Assembly: GCF_000313135.1 (NCBI RefSeq)
Contig: NW_004457532.1
Coordinates: 297,155 to 361,154, forward strand
Source: Acanthamoeba castellanii str. Neff
Taxonomy: Eukaryota; Discosea; Longamoebia; Acanthamoebidae
Direction: 5' to 3'
DNA: 64,000 nt
Every line of letters begins with the position of its first letter. Within the stretch, counting starts at the first letter, position 1. Made by a program: the position numbers and the translations under genes. Under the pieces are notes generated by a model, which saw nothing but the letters and a program-made list of their open reading frames with translations, did no database searches and had not been told where the DNA came from. Shown one piece after another: positions 38,512-51,100 of the stretch.

Positions 38512-40337
38512 TCACTGGGTGGAGAGCTCGACGAGGAAGGCCAGGGCGACCTTGGCGAACTCGCGCGCGTGTTCGGTGGAGATCTTGTCGAGGGTGTCCT
38601 GCGGTGAGTGGATGTTGGGGTTGATGTTGGAGAAGTCAGTCTCGAAGGGGAACGCCGACGGATAGCCCGCCTTGGTCCAGCTCGCGTGATCACTTTGAGT
38701 CGTTGTTCGTTGTTGTCACAAAAACAAGATAGGTCAGGACAGGCGCAGGAGCTAAAAATGCAGATAGGAGTTAAATAAGGAGGGGAGGGCAGGCGTACCT
38801 GCAGCCATAGCCGCACTTGGTGTTCTTGACGGGGAGGTGGGTGTACTCCTGGGCCAGCTCGCGCACAAACTGCGTCAGGGACTCGTTGACGTAGTCCGTC
38901 ACGATACCGAAGACGGGGTCATTGTTGTTCACATAGCCGACCATGTCTGGCAATCACAGCACGACACACACGACACACACGACACACACGACACACAAGA
39001 CACACACGACACCGTAAGACAACATCGTGGGTGCGGCACAAGGTGCGGCGTCAGCTGAGAGGGTACCGAGCTGCATCATGCCGGCCACGACCTTGCCCTC
39101 CTTCTGGTAGGTGCTGGCGATGGCCTGCGAGCCCAGCAGTCCTACCTCTTCAGCGGCGTAGGCGTGGAACTCGATGGACCGGCTTCCCCTGAACCCGTTG
39201 CTGGCCAGCACGCGGAACACCTCGAGCACCGACGACGAGCCCGACGCTGCCTCGTCGCCACGCTCCATTAGCAACGACACACAACACACAACACACACGA
39301 CACACGTCGCACACACGACATCCGTCGGCCATTACGCACCATCGTCATCAGCGCCAGGCGAGCGGCCGGTCGTGGAAAAGCCCACTGAGTCCTCGTGACC
39401 GCCCAGGATCACCAGTTCGTGAGCGTTCTCGCCTTCGCCGAGGAAAGAACGGAACACGCGCGACTCGCGCGTGTGAGCGAACAGTGGCCAGGTCTGAGTG
39501 GGCGGAGGAAGGTGGGCGTGTACCGGTGCCTTCGATGCGGGCGATGACCGAGGGCTGAGGCCAGGTGTGCTCGAAGAAGCGCACGGAGATGTGGGACTGG
39601 TTGCGGGCGAACTCGCTGTACTTGCTGTGCAGCAGCTTCGCGCCTGCGGTACCCCGTCCGGTGAGAACCAATTGACAGTGCGGTGGTGCGAGAAGTGCGT
39701 GCGTGCGTGCGTGCGTGCGTGCGGTGTGGGTGTGTGGGTGTGGTGCGTGTGCGGTGGTGAGTGTTCGTGTGCGGCGAGCTACCCTCAACACCGGTGGTGG
39801 AAGTGTAGAAGCGGGTGTAGAGCTGCGACAGGTCGGTGATGGTCTGGCCGATCTGCTCGGCCGACAGTTCCTTGAGCAGCTTGTCGATACTCTCCTGCAA
39901 CCATTTAGTCGGTAAGAAACCGAAACCCCCAATAAAAGCTACACCACAACATCTAAATGGCTACAAACTATACTTTTATAAATTAAAGAATAATCATCAT
40001 CCAAGCGAAGGTGCGGGCGAAGTACCGGGTGGCGCGGGATGAGAACGTCGGGCAGGGTGGAGGAGGTGAGGCCGTCGATGGGACGGAGGCCGGGGTGGTC
40101 GGTTACGTCCATGAAGTGCGCCTTCGCGTTGATGAGCTGCTGAATCTGCTTCTCGGTGAGCCACGCACGCTCGCCCTCCTTGAACTCGATCCAGCGACGG
40201 CCCCGCAGGGCGTTGCGCATGACCTCGGTGGTCTGCTCGGCATCACTGGGACCCCCAGTGGCGGGCGTAAATGTGGCCGAGCACACCACAAACAGGGCCA
40301 GCCCCAGCACGCATGCGAGTGTCACAACCACCTTCAT
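38512..40337 (-). CDS. Secreted M28-family zinc aminopeptidase
   Basis: M28 enzymes use two zinc ions to remove N-terminal residues. MKVVVTLACVLGLALFVVCS at 40337 is a signal peptide; I prefer this Met to one 33 codons upstream because the leader would otherwise be buried. A propeptide-like region follows (WIEFKEGERAWLTEKQIQQL). Catalytic segments: ELVILGGHEDSVGFS with PGADD (about 39410-39345); RSIEFHAYAAEEVGLLGSQA (about 39180); DMVGY (38945); and SDHASWTKAGYPSAFPFE (about 38690-38650). These supply the His, Asp, Glu-Glu, Asp and His positions of the family. The protein ends FLVELSTQ with TGA at 38512-38514. Its closest kin are secreted leucyl aminopeptidases. A role in extracellular or lysosomal digestion of peptides is likely. 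Confidence 0.85.
38960..39010 (+). repeat. ACACACGAC minisatellite inside an aminopeptidase intron
   Basis: About five tandem copies of a 9-base unit. It is the same unit, in the other orientation relative to transcription, as that at 17919-17976. Confidence 0.75.
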
Positions 40338-40498
40338 CTTCAAATGACGGAAGGCACTGACTTTTCGCTCGACAGCTTCTCGGCCGTGCTCGAAAGAGAA
40401 GAGGAAAGTTATGCCGGCCAACTCTGCTGATGTCATGCCACGTCATCTTTCTTTTTCTTTTTTTCCTTTCTCCCGCCAAAATCAAATCTCTCGAAAAG
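40338..40498. promoter_or_regulatory. Divergent promoter, aminopeptidase / adenylation-ankyrin genes
   Basis: 161 bases between opposite start codons. A pyrimidine run (TTTCTTTTTCTTTTTTTCC, about 40449-40467) precedes the plus-strand gene. Confidence 0.4.
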
Positions 40499-43400
40499 AT
40501 GGATTGCGATCCAGAGGTTTTAGCATCTATTCCTTCTTGCATTGGAGATTCTGCAAGGAGGAGACCCGAGGCTGATGCCCTCGTCTATCTACAGGCACTT
40601 CCGCCCGCGATCGCCCGATCATCTGCCGCACTCCAAAGATGGACCTATCGAGAGATATGGAGAGCAGCCCGAGCGATTGCACGGACCCTGCTCCTTCGAT
40701 GCCCCCACGCTGATGATGTGAAGCGCAAGGTGGGGGTGATGATCGACGACGGACCACTCCTGCCCATCGTCGAGCTCGCCGTGCTACTCGCCGAGATGGT
40801 GATCATCCCTCTCGATGCCGGAGACCCTCGCGTGCGATTCATCATCGAGGATGCCACCCCCGACCTCATCATCACCAAGGATGCCAACACCTCTCAGATC
40901 GCCCACGAGGCCATTCGTGCATCAGAGATTGCACCATCACCGCTCGTCCTGACCATCGCGTCCACCACCGGTGCGATCGACCCTGGCGCCACCTTCATCC
41001 TCACCCAGGACGACCGCCGACGCGCCATTAACGACAAGGAGAGTAAAGAGGACAAGAACGAAGATGATGAGTTCTCTTTCGCTTCACCTTCGTCCACGTC
41101 GTCGGCTTCTGTCTCACACATCTTCTTCACCTCCGGCAGCACGGGCCGGCCCAAGGGCTGCGTGGTCGCCCACTCGGCCCTGCTCTCCTACTGCCGGGCC
41201 AAGAGCCAGGTCCACCGGGTCGACGAGAGCAGCGTCTGCTTCGTGGCCTCGTCGCTCACCTTCGACCCCTCGCTGGGCGACTTCTTCTCCACCTGGTGCT
41301 CCGGCGGCGTCGTGGCGCTGGCGCCCCGGAGCCTCATCTTCTCTTCCCTCGGCGCCTGTCTCTCCGCCACCCACGCCACACATCTTCTCACCTCCCCATC
41401 GCTCTTCAGCACCATCACTCGTCCACCATCATCTTCAGCACTATCGCCAGCCTCATCATCCACATCGTCGTCGGACTGGCTGCCAGAGCTGCGTGTGGTG
41501 GCGCTGGGCGGCGAGCCGATGCCGCGAGGGATGATGGAGGCCTGGTCGGCCGAGTGCCGGCTGTCGGTCATCAACACGTACGGCGTCACCGAGTGCTGCG
41601 TGTACCAGACCGCGGCCTTCCTGCGCCCCGACTCGCCCACGCCCAAGTTGCTCGGCGACCCTCTCCCGGGTAACCAAGTCTTGGTCATGCGTAGGAAAGC
41701 CGCCGCCTGCGACGACGACGAGCCGGTCGTGAGCCACGACGATATTGCCGACATGCGACTGGTGGCAGAGGGCAGTGGTGAGGAGGGCGAGCTCTGGATC
41801 GCCGGCGACCAGGTGGGTCAGGGCTATCTCAACATGCCGGAGCTCACGGCACGCAAGTTCGTGGTCCACCCGACCTATGGCAGGTGCTTCCGAACGGGCG
41901 ACCTTGTCGCCGCGTTCCCGGCGGGCGCGCCGGGCTGGAAGCTGGTCGGCCGGAGCGACGGGCAGGTCAAGATCAGCGGCCAGCGCGTCGAGCTGGGCGA
42001 GATCGAGGAGGCCCTTCTCGCCGTGGCCTCGCCCCAACTCATCCACTCCGCCGCCGTCGTTCTCTCCTCTCTCGGCGGCCACGGCCAGAGGGGCGAGAGC
42101 GGCCAGCTGGTCGCGTACTGCTGCATCGAGCTGCCATCTGGTTCGGCGATCGCCGCTGCATCGCACGAGGAGCTTCTGTCGGAGCTGCTGCGCCTGTTGT
42201 GCGAGGAGCGACTTCCGCGACACATGGTTCCCTCCCGGTTCGTCTTCGTCGCGAGCCTCCCGACGACACGCACCGGAAAGATCGCGCGGGCGCTCCTCGC
42301 CAAGCAGGACCTCCCTCCGCTCCACTTCGCCTCTTCGACGTCGTCACAGGCATCATCGTATGAAGAGGCCGGCCAGAGCGACGAGGTGGACGACTTCTGG
42401 AGGAATCTGGTGGCGGCAACGTGGGGCCGGGTGCTGGGGCTCGAGGGCCTGGTGACGGCTCGTGCCAACGCCCACTTCATGGAGCTGGGCGGCGACTCTC
42501 TTGCGGCCCTTCGCGTATGCCAGTCGATCGCAGGGCAGATCAACGACGCGCGACAGAAGAAGCCGACGGCCGAGGTGACCAAGTCGACGGCCAAGACCAA
42601 GGCCAAGCCTTCGCCGAAGGCCACGACCGGCGGCGACAAGGAAGAAGAAACCGCCGCTGCCGCTGGCGAGTTTGGGGAGTTGCTGGGTCCACTGGCCCCC
42701 GCGGAGCTTCTCAAGCGACCACGGCTCTGGGACTTTGCTCGGCACCTGCGCGAGGCCGGAGGAGACGATCAGAGCGCCAGACAGCCAGCCTCCTCCCCAT
42801 TGGCAGCCACGGCCGAGCTGCGGTCTCGAGATGCCGAGCTGCTGCGGATGCTGTACCGTGCTGTGGGCGCCGGCGCGCAATCGATCGTGCGATTCCTCCT
42901 GGACCACCGATGCCTGCACCCCGATGGGCGGCAGCAGGGGGTCGGCGCAGCGGGAGGCAAAGCGACAGCGGCGGCTGCCTCGAAAGGGTCTGCCTCGCGA
43001 GGCGCGGGTTCGAGCGGCGCCCGTCCCGCTTCCGCGTCTCCGGCTCCTCGGCGCTACCTGACTCCGCTTCACGTCGCGTGCGCCAACGGCCACGCTAACG
43101 TCGCGCTCGAGCTGCTGGCCCGAGGGGCCTCGCCGACCATCGCCGATCCGAGCGGCGTGCAGCCGATTCATCTCGCGGCCCAGAAGGGTCCCGTGGAGGT
43201 GTTGGACGCTCTCCTGACCTCCTCTTCGACTTCATCCTCGTCCTCGTCCGCTTCGGCGAAGAAGGCCAAGGCGGCGGTGAACCCGAGCGTGCTGATGGCC
43301 AAGGACGACAACCAGCAGACGGTGCTCCACCACGCCGCGAGGGCCGACGCCCCGGGCAAGGTGATGGACCACCTGCTCGAGAAGTGGATGGCAGCGGGCG

Positions 43401-43783
43401 CAGCCACCTCGAAGGGGACCACGACCACGGCCACAAAGGGCGGACGAGGCGGTGCAACAACATCGGCGAGAGGAGCAGGAGGAAGTGGAGGGGCCGGCGC
43501 GGGTGGTGTCGATTGTGTCGACAGATGGCGACGGACGCCCCTGCACTGGGCCGTGGTGAACGGCCACCGGACGATGGTGGCGAAGCTGCTCGAGTGCGGC
43601 GCCGACCGGAAGAAGGTGGACGACAAGGGCGAGACGCCGCTGGCGATTGCCGAGCGGAGGGCGCGGTGCGGGGCCAAGGAGCGCCCGGAGGGCATGGGCG
43701 CCTCGGTCTTCGGCGACATCGCCAAGCTGTTGGGCGGCTCCGGCTCCACCAAGCGAGTGTCCATGTACACACGAGAAGGTTGA
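40499..43783 (+). CDS. Intronless adenylation-carrier-ankyrin protein (NRPS-like)
   Basis: A single 1,094-codon frame without introns. The adenylation domain shows core motifs in order: IFFTSGSTGRPKGCVVAHSA (about 41120), SLTFDPSLGDFF, VINTYGVTECC, GELWIAGDQVGQGYLN, FRTGDLV, GRSDGQVKISGQRVELGEIE, and RTGKIARALL (about 42270). It should activate an amino or carboxylic acid as the adenylate. A carrier domain follows with the phosphopantetheine serine in FMELGGDSLAALRVC (about 42480). No condensation, reductase or thioesterase domain is visible. After low-complexity Ala/Lys linkers come ankyrin repeats: TPLHVACANGHANVALELLA, QPIHLAAQKGPVEVLDALL, QTVLHHAARA, TPLHWAVVNGHRTMVAKLL. Another in-frame Met lies 23 codons upstream (40430), but MDCDPEV sits just before the first conserved helix. 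Layouts such as AASDH or Ebony also pair A and carrier domains, but not with ankyrins as far as I know. Confidence 0.85.
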   Translation: MDCDPEVLASIPSCIGDSARRRPEADALVYLQALPPAIARSSAALQRWTYREIWRAARAIARTLLLRCPHADDVKRKVGVMIDDGPLLPIVELAVLLAEMVIIPLDAGDPRVRFIIEDATPDLIITKDANTSQIAHEAIRASEIAPSPLVLTIASTTGAIDPGATFILTQDDRRRAINDKESKEDKNEDDEFSFASPSSTSSASVSHIFFTSGSTGRPKGCVVAHSALLSYCRAKSQVHRVDESSVCFVASSLTFDPSLGDFFSTWCSGGVVALAPRSLIFSSLGACLSATHATHLLTSPSLFSTITRPPSSSALSPASSSTSSSDWLPELRVVALGGEPMPRGMMEAWSAECRLSVINTYGVTECCVYQTAAFLRPDSPTPKLLGDPLPGNQVLVMRRKAAACDDDEPVVSHDDIADMRLVAEGSGEEGELWIAGDQVGQGYLNMPELTARKFVVHPTYGRCFRTGDLVAAFPAGAPGWKLVGRSDGQVKISGQRVELGEIEEALLAVASPQLIHSAAVVLSSLGGHGQRGESGQLVAYCCIELPSGSAIAAASHEELLSELLRLLCEERLPRHMVPSRFVFVASLPTTRTGKIARALLAKQDLPPLHFASSTSSQASSYEEAGQSDEVDDFWRNLVAATWGRVLGLEGLVTARANAHFMELGGDSLAALRVCQSIAGQINDARQKKPTAEVTKSTAKTKAKPSPKATTGGDKEEETAAAAGEFGELLGPLAPAELLKRPRLWDFARHLREAGGDDQSARQPASSPLAATAELRSRDAELLRMLYRAVGAGAQSIVRFLLDHRCLHPDGRQQGVGAAGGKATAAAASKGSASRGAGSSGARPASASPAPRRYLTPLHVACANGHANVALELLARGASPTIADPSGVQPIHLAAQKGPVEVLDALLTSSSTSSSSSSASAKKAKAAVNPSVLMAKDDNQQTVLHHAARADAPGKVMDHLLEKWMAAGAATSKGTTTTATKGGRGGATTSARGAGGSGGAGAGGVDCVDRWRRTPLHWAVVNGHRTMVAKLLECGADRKKVDDKGETPLAIAERRARCGAKERPEGMGASVFGDIAKLLGGSGSTKRVSMYTREG

Positions 43784-43937
43784 AGAAGAAACAGCACCCC
43801 CAACTTAGCTGTTGGTGCCTGCTTGCACAAGTGCTGACTGTTGGTGACACAACGTCGTTTCGCCCAATGGGAGGCGACGGATTGCGCCATCCACAGGCCA
43901 GCGGCAAGGCAGCAGCAGAAGTGAGTAAAAGAAGAAG

Positions 43938-44856
43938 ATGAAGCAGGTCCTCGTATTGGTTGTGGTGGCGTCGCTTGTGCTTGCCGTGGCGGCCAAGAAC
44001 CTCGACTTCGCGCTCGAGTATCGCGGCCAGTGTTCCTATGCCAACAACAGCGGCTTCTGCCGCCTGAAGGCTCAATCTCAGGAGATCCTCACCAAGATCA
44101 AGTACGTGCACTCCATCTTCTCCTTCTGAACTTAGTGCGAGCTTCTTCGGCAACCGAGGCGATAGATTGACGCCTCTTGTCCGGTTGTATACTTTTAGGG
44201 CCGACGGTAAGGTCGAAACCAGCATCAACAGGCTCATTGGTTCCCTCTCGCACTTGGACTTCACCGACATCTACAACGCCACTTCCCATACCTTCACCTC
44301 GAGGGGCACCCTAGTGCGTCCTCCCCCCCCTCCTATGGGGTGGACCTCTTTTTATTTCGGACCCAACCAACGTTGACGTCGCACTACGCTGCACTGCGCA
44401 CTATAGTCCTTCGGCATCCACAGGACCGAGAAGGACCACATGGTCGAGTTCGAGAACCAGGGCATGGGCAGGCTCAACAACACCCCCCATCCCGACCGTG
44501 AGTACGCCTTCGTCACCGTGTGGAAGGTGACCAAGGGCTACGGCGCTCTGGCGAACGGTACTGCTCCGACCACTCTCTCTCTCTCTCTCTCACCCCGCTT
44601 TGGTTTCTTTTGTTACCACTCACCTGCCGACTTGTCCATTGCCTCTCCTCGTGCCAGCTATTGGCACCATCACTGCCAACGGTGTCTACAACTTCGAGAA
44701 GGACGAGGCCATCGTGGGCGTTGTGGGTGCGTGGGCGCACAACGGATTGCTTCCTTGCTTGGCATCAATCATCAGCTCACCATGCTCTCCGTACCGCGTG
44801 CAGGCGTCATCTGGTACAAGGACGACCAGGCCGTCATCGACACCGCCGACAACTAG
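43938..44856 (+). CDS. Small secreted protein of unknown family
   Basis: MKQVLVLVVVASLVLAVAAK is a signal peptide. Exons read as 43938 to about 44102 (ending KIK), then ADGKVETSINRLIGSLSHLD, SFGIHRTEKDHMVEFENQGM, GTITANGVYNFEKDEAIV, and a final exon GVIWYKDDQAVIDTADN with TAG at 44854-44856. The mature protein is about 150 residues with few Cys after the first (CSYANNSGFCRL), and is probably beta-rich. I recognise no family. Several introns are pyrimidine-rich, one with a CT run at 44573-44593. Confidence 0.6.
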
Positions 44857-45110
44857 ACGCTCCGCTCCACATAAGATCGACGCGTTCGCCTTGCCACTGC
44901 CCTCGCTGGTTCAAGCAACGTGTTGGTGCGTTCGGGTTAGCTCAATACAAAAGCGTTGGCTCCTTGCCTTCGTTCTTCCTGCCACGTCGCTTCTCGTTTC
45001 GCTCGAACCGGCGCGAAAGTTCGCCCGAGATCTGAGCGAAGGAAAGCTCATCGCGCTCGATTGCAATCGACGATTGAGTAGTAAAATCAACTCGCAACGA
45101 TAAGGAGGAG

Positions 45111-48100
45111 ATGGATTGGCAAACTGGCGGTGGAGGCTATGGTGCTGCGGCCACCCCCTACCAGCCCTACTACCAGCAGGAGGAGGGCAGCGATGAAGAG
45201 GAGGGGGCGAGCCTGTACGAGGATGAGCACCAAGAGGAAGAAGATGAGCAGGCACCGCAGGTGACAAAGCAGAACTTCAAGGACCTGCTGCAGCAGTACG
45301 ACCACATGCTTGTGGCCCAAGGCGTTCTGCCGGCCTTTATGCTCGAAAGCCAGCAGGGCGCCCTGCCAGCGGATCAACAACAGGACACCTATGAAAGCGA
45401 AGAAGGTACCCTTCTTTCCATCAATTGATGCTTAATTCATTAATTAAAATGAAATGCATAATATGTAATCTGCAGAGTACAGCGATCTCGAGGATGGAGA
45501 GCCAGTACAGGAAGAAGAAGTTGAGGAAGGTGAGGCACAAGCGACAGCAGAAGCATCCACGCTGCAGCACGGAGGCCCCACGGCGGATGCCCTGGGCGCC
45601 TGGGTGAGCGCGTACCAACCCCGCACCTTCAGCCAGAAGAAGCGAAACGCGCGCAGAAGCGCCAAGAGCGAAGGTCAGCTGCCCGGTACGCTCACCGCCG
45701 ATCTCCCTCTACCCCACCGGCCCCGCGCTCATCAGCTGCTCCTTCCGGCAACGCGCGTTCAGGACCGCTGGGCCTGCCTCCCTATCTCGAGGTGGAGCGC
45801 AAGATCCTCCACTCGCTCTGGAACATCGAGAGCGGCGCGTCGTCCGAATCTGCCTTCCGCTTGGTCTACTCTTGGGTTGGCCTTCTGCCCTGCGTGCCCT
45901 TGTGCCCAGCCCAATGTTGCCGTTGTGCGCACCCGATGCTGACCAGGATGTTGTCTTATTGTTGTTGTTGTTTTGCAGCTGGCCAGCTATTCGCAGGTTC
46001 ACCCGTCCGAGTTCGGGGAGCATGTGGACCTGTTCCACCTGTACTTCAATCTCCTGCTCAACGGACCGGAACACAAGGAAGATGACCCTCAACACCAGCA
46101 CCAGCACCAGCACCCTGTGCCGGCACAGACTGCTCACGAATCGACGTTGAAGCCTTATCGACACCCGCAGGAGGTACCGCAGCAGGGACCCACCCGACTC
46201 CCTGTTGACGATCAGCTCCAGGAGCTGGCACACATCGCCGCGATCATCTCCAAGGTGCCTATGCCCACTCCCTCCGTATTTAGGAGCCTTACCGCGCGTT
46301 GGGTCCCGACGCTCAATCCGCTTTGTTCGGCGACGACACAAACTTAGGATCGTCAAATCCGAGCCTATTGCCACAGACAAGGCTGGGCGTTGGGATGTCT
46401 CGAGCTGTTGCAGCGCTTGCCCACAGCCGGTGAGCAAAGCGACGAATTCACCGGTAACTCCCCCATTCGCTTCACTCGATAGTTGCATTGTTCCTCGAGT
46501 AGGCGACGATTGAGCATACTCCCCCCTTGTCGTTGTGGTGGCCAGGTGCTGTGGTCAACATCGTATCACTGCTTCTGCAGGACGGCGTGAGCGTGCTTGA
46601 GCTCCGCAAGCTCTTCCGCACCATCCTCATCCTCAACGAACGACCCCTCAAGGTGTGCCCCTCTTCTTCCCCGCTCATAATCAAGACTCGCACGAGTGCG
46701 AACGACCCCGTACGGAGCTCATCAATTTCTTTTCCCTCCACCCCCATTAGTCTGTCGGTGCACCGCGACTATTGGCGCAAGTCGGCAAGTTGCTCACCTA
46801 TCACCATGGACCCACCGCGTACTTCGAGTTCAACGCTGCCACCACAGAATCGGTACCGAACCGCCGTCACTGTCGGTTGGCCTTGGTGTGGTTCTTTCCG
46901 CCATGCCAATTCCACTCCTCTCTCTCCCTCTCTCTCTCCAGGGGTTGCTACTGCCCAGCATCAACCAGTGGCCGATCAACGGCTACACGTTCAGCACGTG
47001 GCTGTGGGTCGACTCATTTTCGGATCCTTCGGGCAAACCGCTCGAGTACTTCCCCTATCTGTTTAGGTACGACGCATCGCTCGCGCAGGCGGTCCGGTTC
47101 TCACTGGTGGCGGAGAGCAACCGTTGGCTTGGTCACACAACCCACTCACACGTGCCCTCACAACGTCGGTGAAAAACTTAAGTTTTTCGGGGGAGCACGG
47201 TCAAGGTCTGGAGCTGTCTTTCCACAGCTCGAAGGCGCTGGTGTTCAAGACCTTCTGGAAGTCGAAGAAGGGAGGCGACAACTCGCGCATACTCTTGCCC
47301 CTGGACAAGCTCACCTTCGAGCCCAAGAAGTACGCCCTTGTCTCGGTTGTCGGTTCGCGGTGAGCGGAAACACTTACCCACGTATTCGTGGATCGCGCAG
47401 GTGGTACTTCATGACGCTCATCCACACGCGCGGGAGCTTCGTGCACGGGAGCACGGTCGACCTGTACATAAACGCACACAAGGTCTGCTCCGCGGCCCTC
47501 TCCTATCCTCGGTTCGAAGAAGTACGGCCATGCCCAACCATTCGTTACGATCGTGTGTGTGTGTGTCGTGAGTCGTGCGTGTGAGTTGACCTCTCTCGCT
47601 GCGTTATGTGTTCAGGCTTTCGCGCTCTGCACGGTGGGTTCGCACATTCAAGGCGGGCAAGAGGGCACAGGCAGACCGGGCAGAGGCGGAGAATTCGCCG
47701 CCTTCCATTCCTACCAATTCCACGGCAGGATGAGCGCCTTCATGTTCTTCGACGTGGTACCTGCCCGCCTTGCTCTTCGTGGGTCCAATGGCCCCACTCG
47801 CTCACGCGAATGAAATCTGTGCAATTTTGCAGCCGCTGCAAGCCGCCGACGTGAAGCACCTCTACGTCAATTGCTACCGCAACGACTTCCTCTCCCTGAT
47901 CACCAAGACGTACGCCGGCTTTGTGCCAGTTGAGGTGCTGGTCACCCGCGCCGATGGTGTCTCACATCGCACGTTTTTTGCTTGCTTCCCTCCCCCCCTA
48001 GGGAGCTGGCCTCTAAAGTCTTCATCGGCTACGCGCCTCGCGCGACCGCTGGCAAGAACGCGTACCTCGAAGTGTTGCCATCGCTCCGACCGGTGCCATC

Positions 48101-51100
48101 CGCTGAGGTGCCTTCCCGCGCGCAGAAGAGGTAAGCGCCTTCCCCCCCTTCCCCCCATTGTTTCCTGCGTACCTCAACGAACGTAACTTGCGCGACAGAG
48201 CGGAGGCGATGCCGGGCACCAGCGTCGGCCCGTTCCATATCGCACTGCAGCAGGGGCTGAACCACGTCCTCAAGGGAGTCCCGTTTGTGCTGATGCTCTT
48301 GTACAAGCTCTGCACGGCCTCCGCCTCTTCGTCAGCCGTAGCGCCCTCGAAGATGGACACCGCGCAACAGGCCAACTTGCAGGTACATCACGCACGCTTT
48401 TCTTCACTATGACTATGCTGGTAGGTCGTGCGTTGCATTCCGCTGACGTCGCGGGGCCAGATAACGATCGAGTGTTTCCTCGATGTGATCGGCTTGCTTG
48501 GCCGCGTATTGAGGTACGATGGCACTCTGCAGTCCATTGCCGACGTCGGGCTGGTCGCCTCACCGGCGCTGACCAACCCCCGCGCCCTCTACAGGGAGGA
48601 TCTCAAGAATGCCGAGCGGGAGCTGCTGTCGCACGAAGGCTTCACCAAGCTCGCGGCGGTGCTGAGTCGCATCTCGCCGAGCGTGTGGAACGCCCCGCAG
48701 CAGAAGGCACTCGACGCCCTCTACACGCTCACGCAGGCCGTGGCCAAGGTCGGTCAGGTGAGCGACGAGATGTTCAAGCGCATCTACCTCAACTTCGATA
48801 TTTGGATCTACACCAGCAGCTTCACCCAACACGCGCTGCTCGACCTCATCACGACACACGTCGTGCAGCAGCCTCAGGTCTTGTCTCCTCTCTGCATGGT
48901 GTGCGTCAGTCTTAGCTGACGCATATGGTTGGTTGGTTGGTTGGTTGGTGCAGCATTACAAGAGGCTGATAGGCATCAAGGGCGTGCTGGACATCCTGCG
49001 CAGCTACTACTGGTATGCCGACCGACCCGGACGCAGCTACCTCGATAGGTCGCCGCCCGGTGATGGTGGCACCCCCACGCCCAGGCACCTCCGTAAGAGA
49101 AGGCGACTCTCGGCGGACGAAGTCAAAGGTGAAGCCACCAACGCAATTAACCACCTTAGAGCTCCTGTGCATTTCAGTCAAGCTCTGGTTAACAAACTCA
49201 CCGCTCACATGCTCTTCACAGGCTTGCGTCAGCGGTTGCTTTCCTGGATTCAGGTGTTCATCCAGACACGCGAGACGCCCGCCCTTCAGTCCAACGAGGT
49301 AACGCACGCACTGCACACGTGTGCGCACCGCAAACGCAGCAGTTTGCGCATTTTTCGCGTGACGTGCTGACGAAATGGGGGCGGGGGGTGACGAGCAGAT
49401 GCTGGAGGACGTGAGGAGCATCTTCACCTATATTCAGTTCATCGCAGAGCAGGACCCGCTGCAGCTGCTCGAGCTGCTGCCGCTGCTGTCGTCACTGCTG
49501 CGCAAGAACGCAGCCAAGCTGAGCGACATCAACGTGATCATACAGAGCGCGGGATCCGCGGCACATGGGCGGAATGACAAGCATCCGGCCGAGAGCAACA
49601 ACGATGATGGCTTCGCGTATGGCGGGCAGATCGCGCACTGTCTCATGCAAGCGACCGGCAAATCGTATGTTTGGTGAGGGTGAGGGCGCCCTGTGGCCAC
49701 AGGCTGACAGTGAGGGTGCGCGCGGGTGTGCTGCAGGGGTCTGAACGCTTTCATCGGGCTTCTGACATGCACGGAGGACGAGGCCGTGCGTGTGTGGATT
49801 CTTCGCGTACTCGGAGACATGCTCAACTGCCTGAACGAGGACAAGGTAACGCTACACGCGCATCAATGACCCCCCACACACCTCCGTCGTATGTTGACAG
49901 CATTTTCCTCCGTTCTCTCTTTCTCTCTCGTACAGAAATTGCACCTTCTCTCGGGGCGCACCCTGCACCTGGACCCCTCGCAGCTCGCCATCATCAAGGC
50001 CCACTTGCAGGTACGCTCGCAATTTTATTATTATTCTTATTTTCATTTTCTTATTTTAATCCTGCTCAACCGTGTGTACGGGCAGAGCTCGCCCATGACT
50101 CCCACAATCTATGCGGCGTTGATGTCGCTGTTGTTGGGCAGCGAGACGGCCTACGAGGCCATATCGTCGCCCCCGAGCTTCTCCCCCATGCGCCCGTCGT
50201 TCTCCCCGCGCCACACGTCATCGCCCTTCGGCGGCGACCACTCTGGCGGGGCCGCCCCACCGTCGCCCTACTCGCCGCTGCCGCCGCTGCCGCCCAAGAA
50301 GTCTGCCGGCGCCACCCTCAACAAGAAAGTCGGCGGGGAGAATGGCCACTTCAAGAACGCGGGCGTGATCCCGATCATCTTCGAGCTGGTGGTCGAGGGC
50401 GGCCACTCCGACCCCGAGCTTCACACGGCGCTCCTGCGCGACTTCCTATTCCTGCTGGTCCAGTCGCAGCGCAACCGCGCCGACTTCCTCGAGTCGTCGC
50501 TCATCGGCCCGGCCGGCGGGGCGACCCACTCCCGAAACATCGGCACGTGGCAGTGGAAGGCCTGGCTCTTCGGCCTGCTGGGCAAGAACAACGCCCTCTT
50601 CCCGCAGATCCTCGACTTCTTCGTCACCCTCCTCAACCACGTCATCTCCGTCGCCTCGCTCTCGTCGTCATCCCCCTCCTCGCCGTCATCGGCCGCCGCC
50701 GCGACCCGGCAGGCCAAGAGTCACCTGCGCGAGACGCAGTCGCTGTGTAAATACTTTGGCGAGAAGGGCGGATTCTTCGACTGGACCGACTTCTGCGGCC
50801 ACCTGCACAAGCGGCTGCTCTCGCTCACGGCCCACGCCGTCCGCGCGTTCGACCCGCAGGGGCTGCTGAACTCGCTCGCCTCCTCCGCTCCCCCTGGCGT
50901 CGCGGATATCGCCGGCGAGTTCGCGCTGCTGGGGGCCGGTGGCGGCGAGGCCAGCGGAACGCCGCCGCTGCCCCCGCGGCCTGGGGCTCGGCCCGGCCGC
51001 TCGACCAGCGCCACCCACTCGCTACCGCGCACGACGCACCACCAGCAAGAGGCCACCAGGCGCGATCTCGAGCGCGAGAAGGAGAGGCGAGAGCGCCAGT

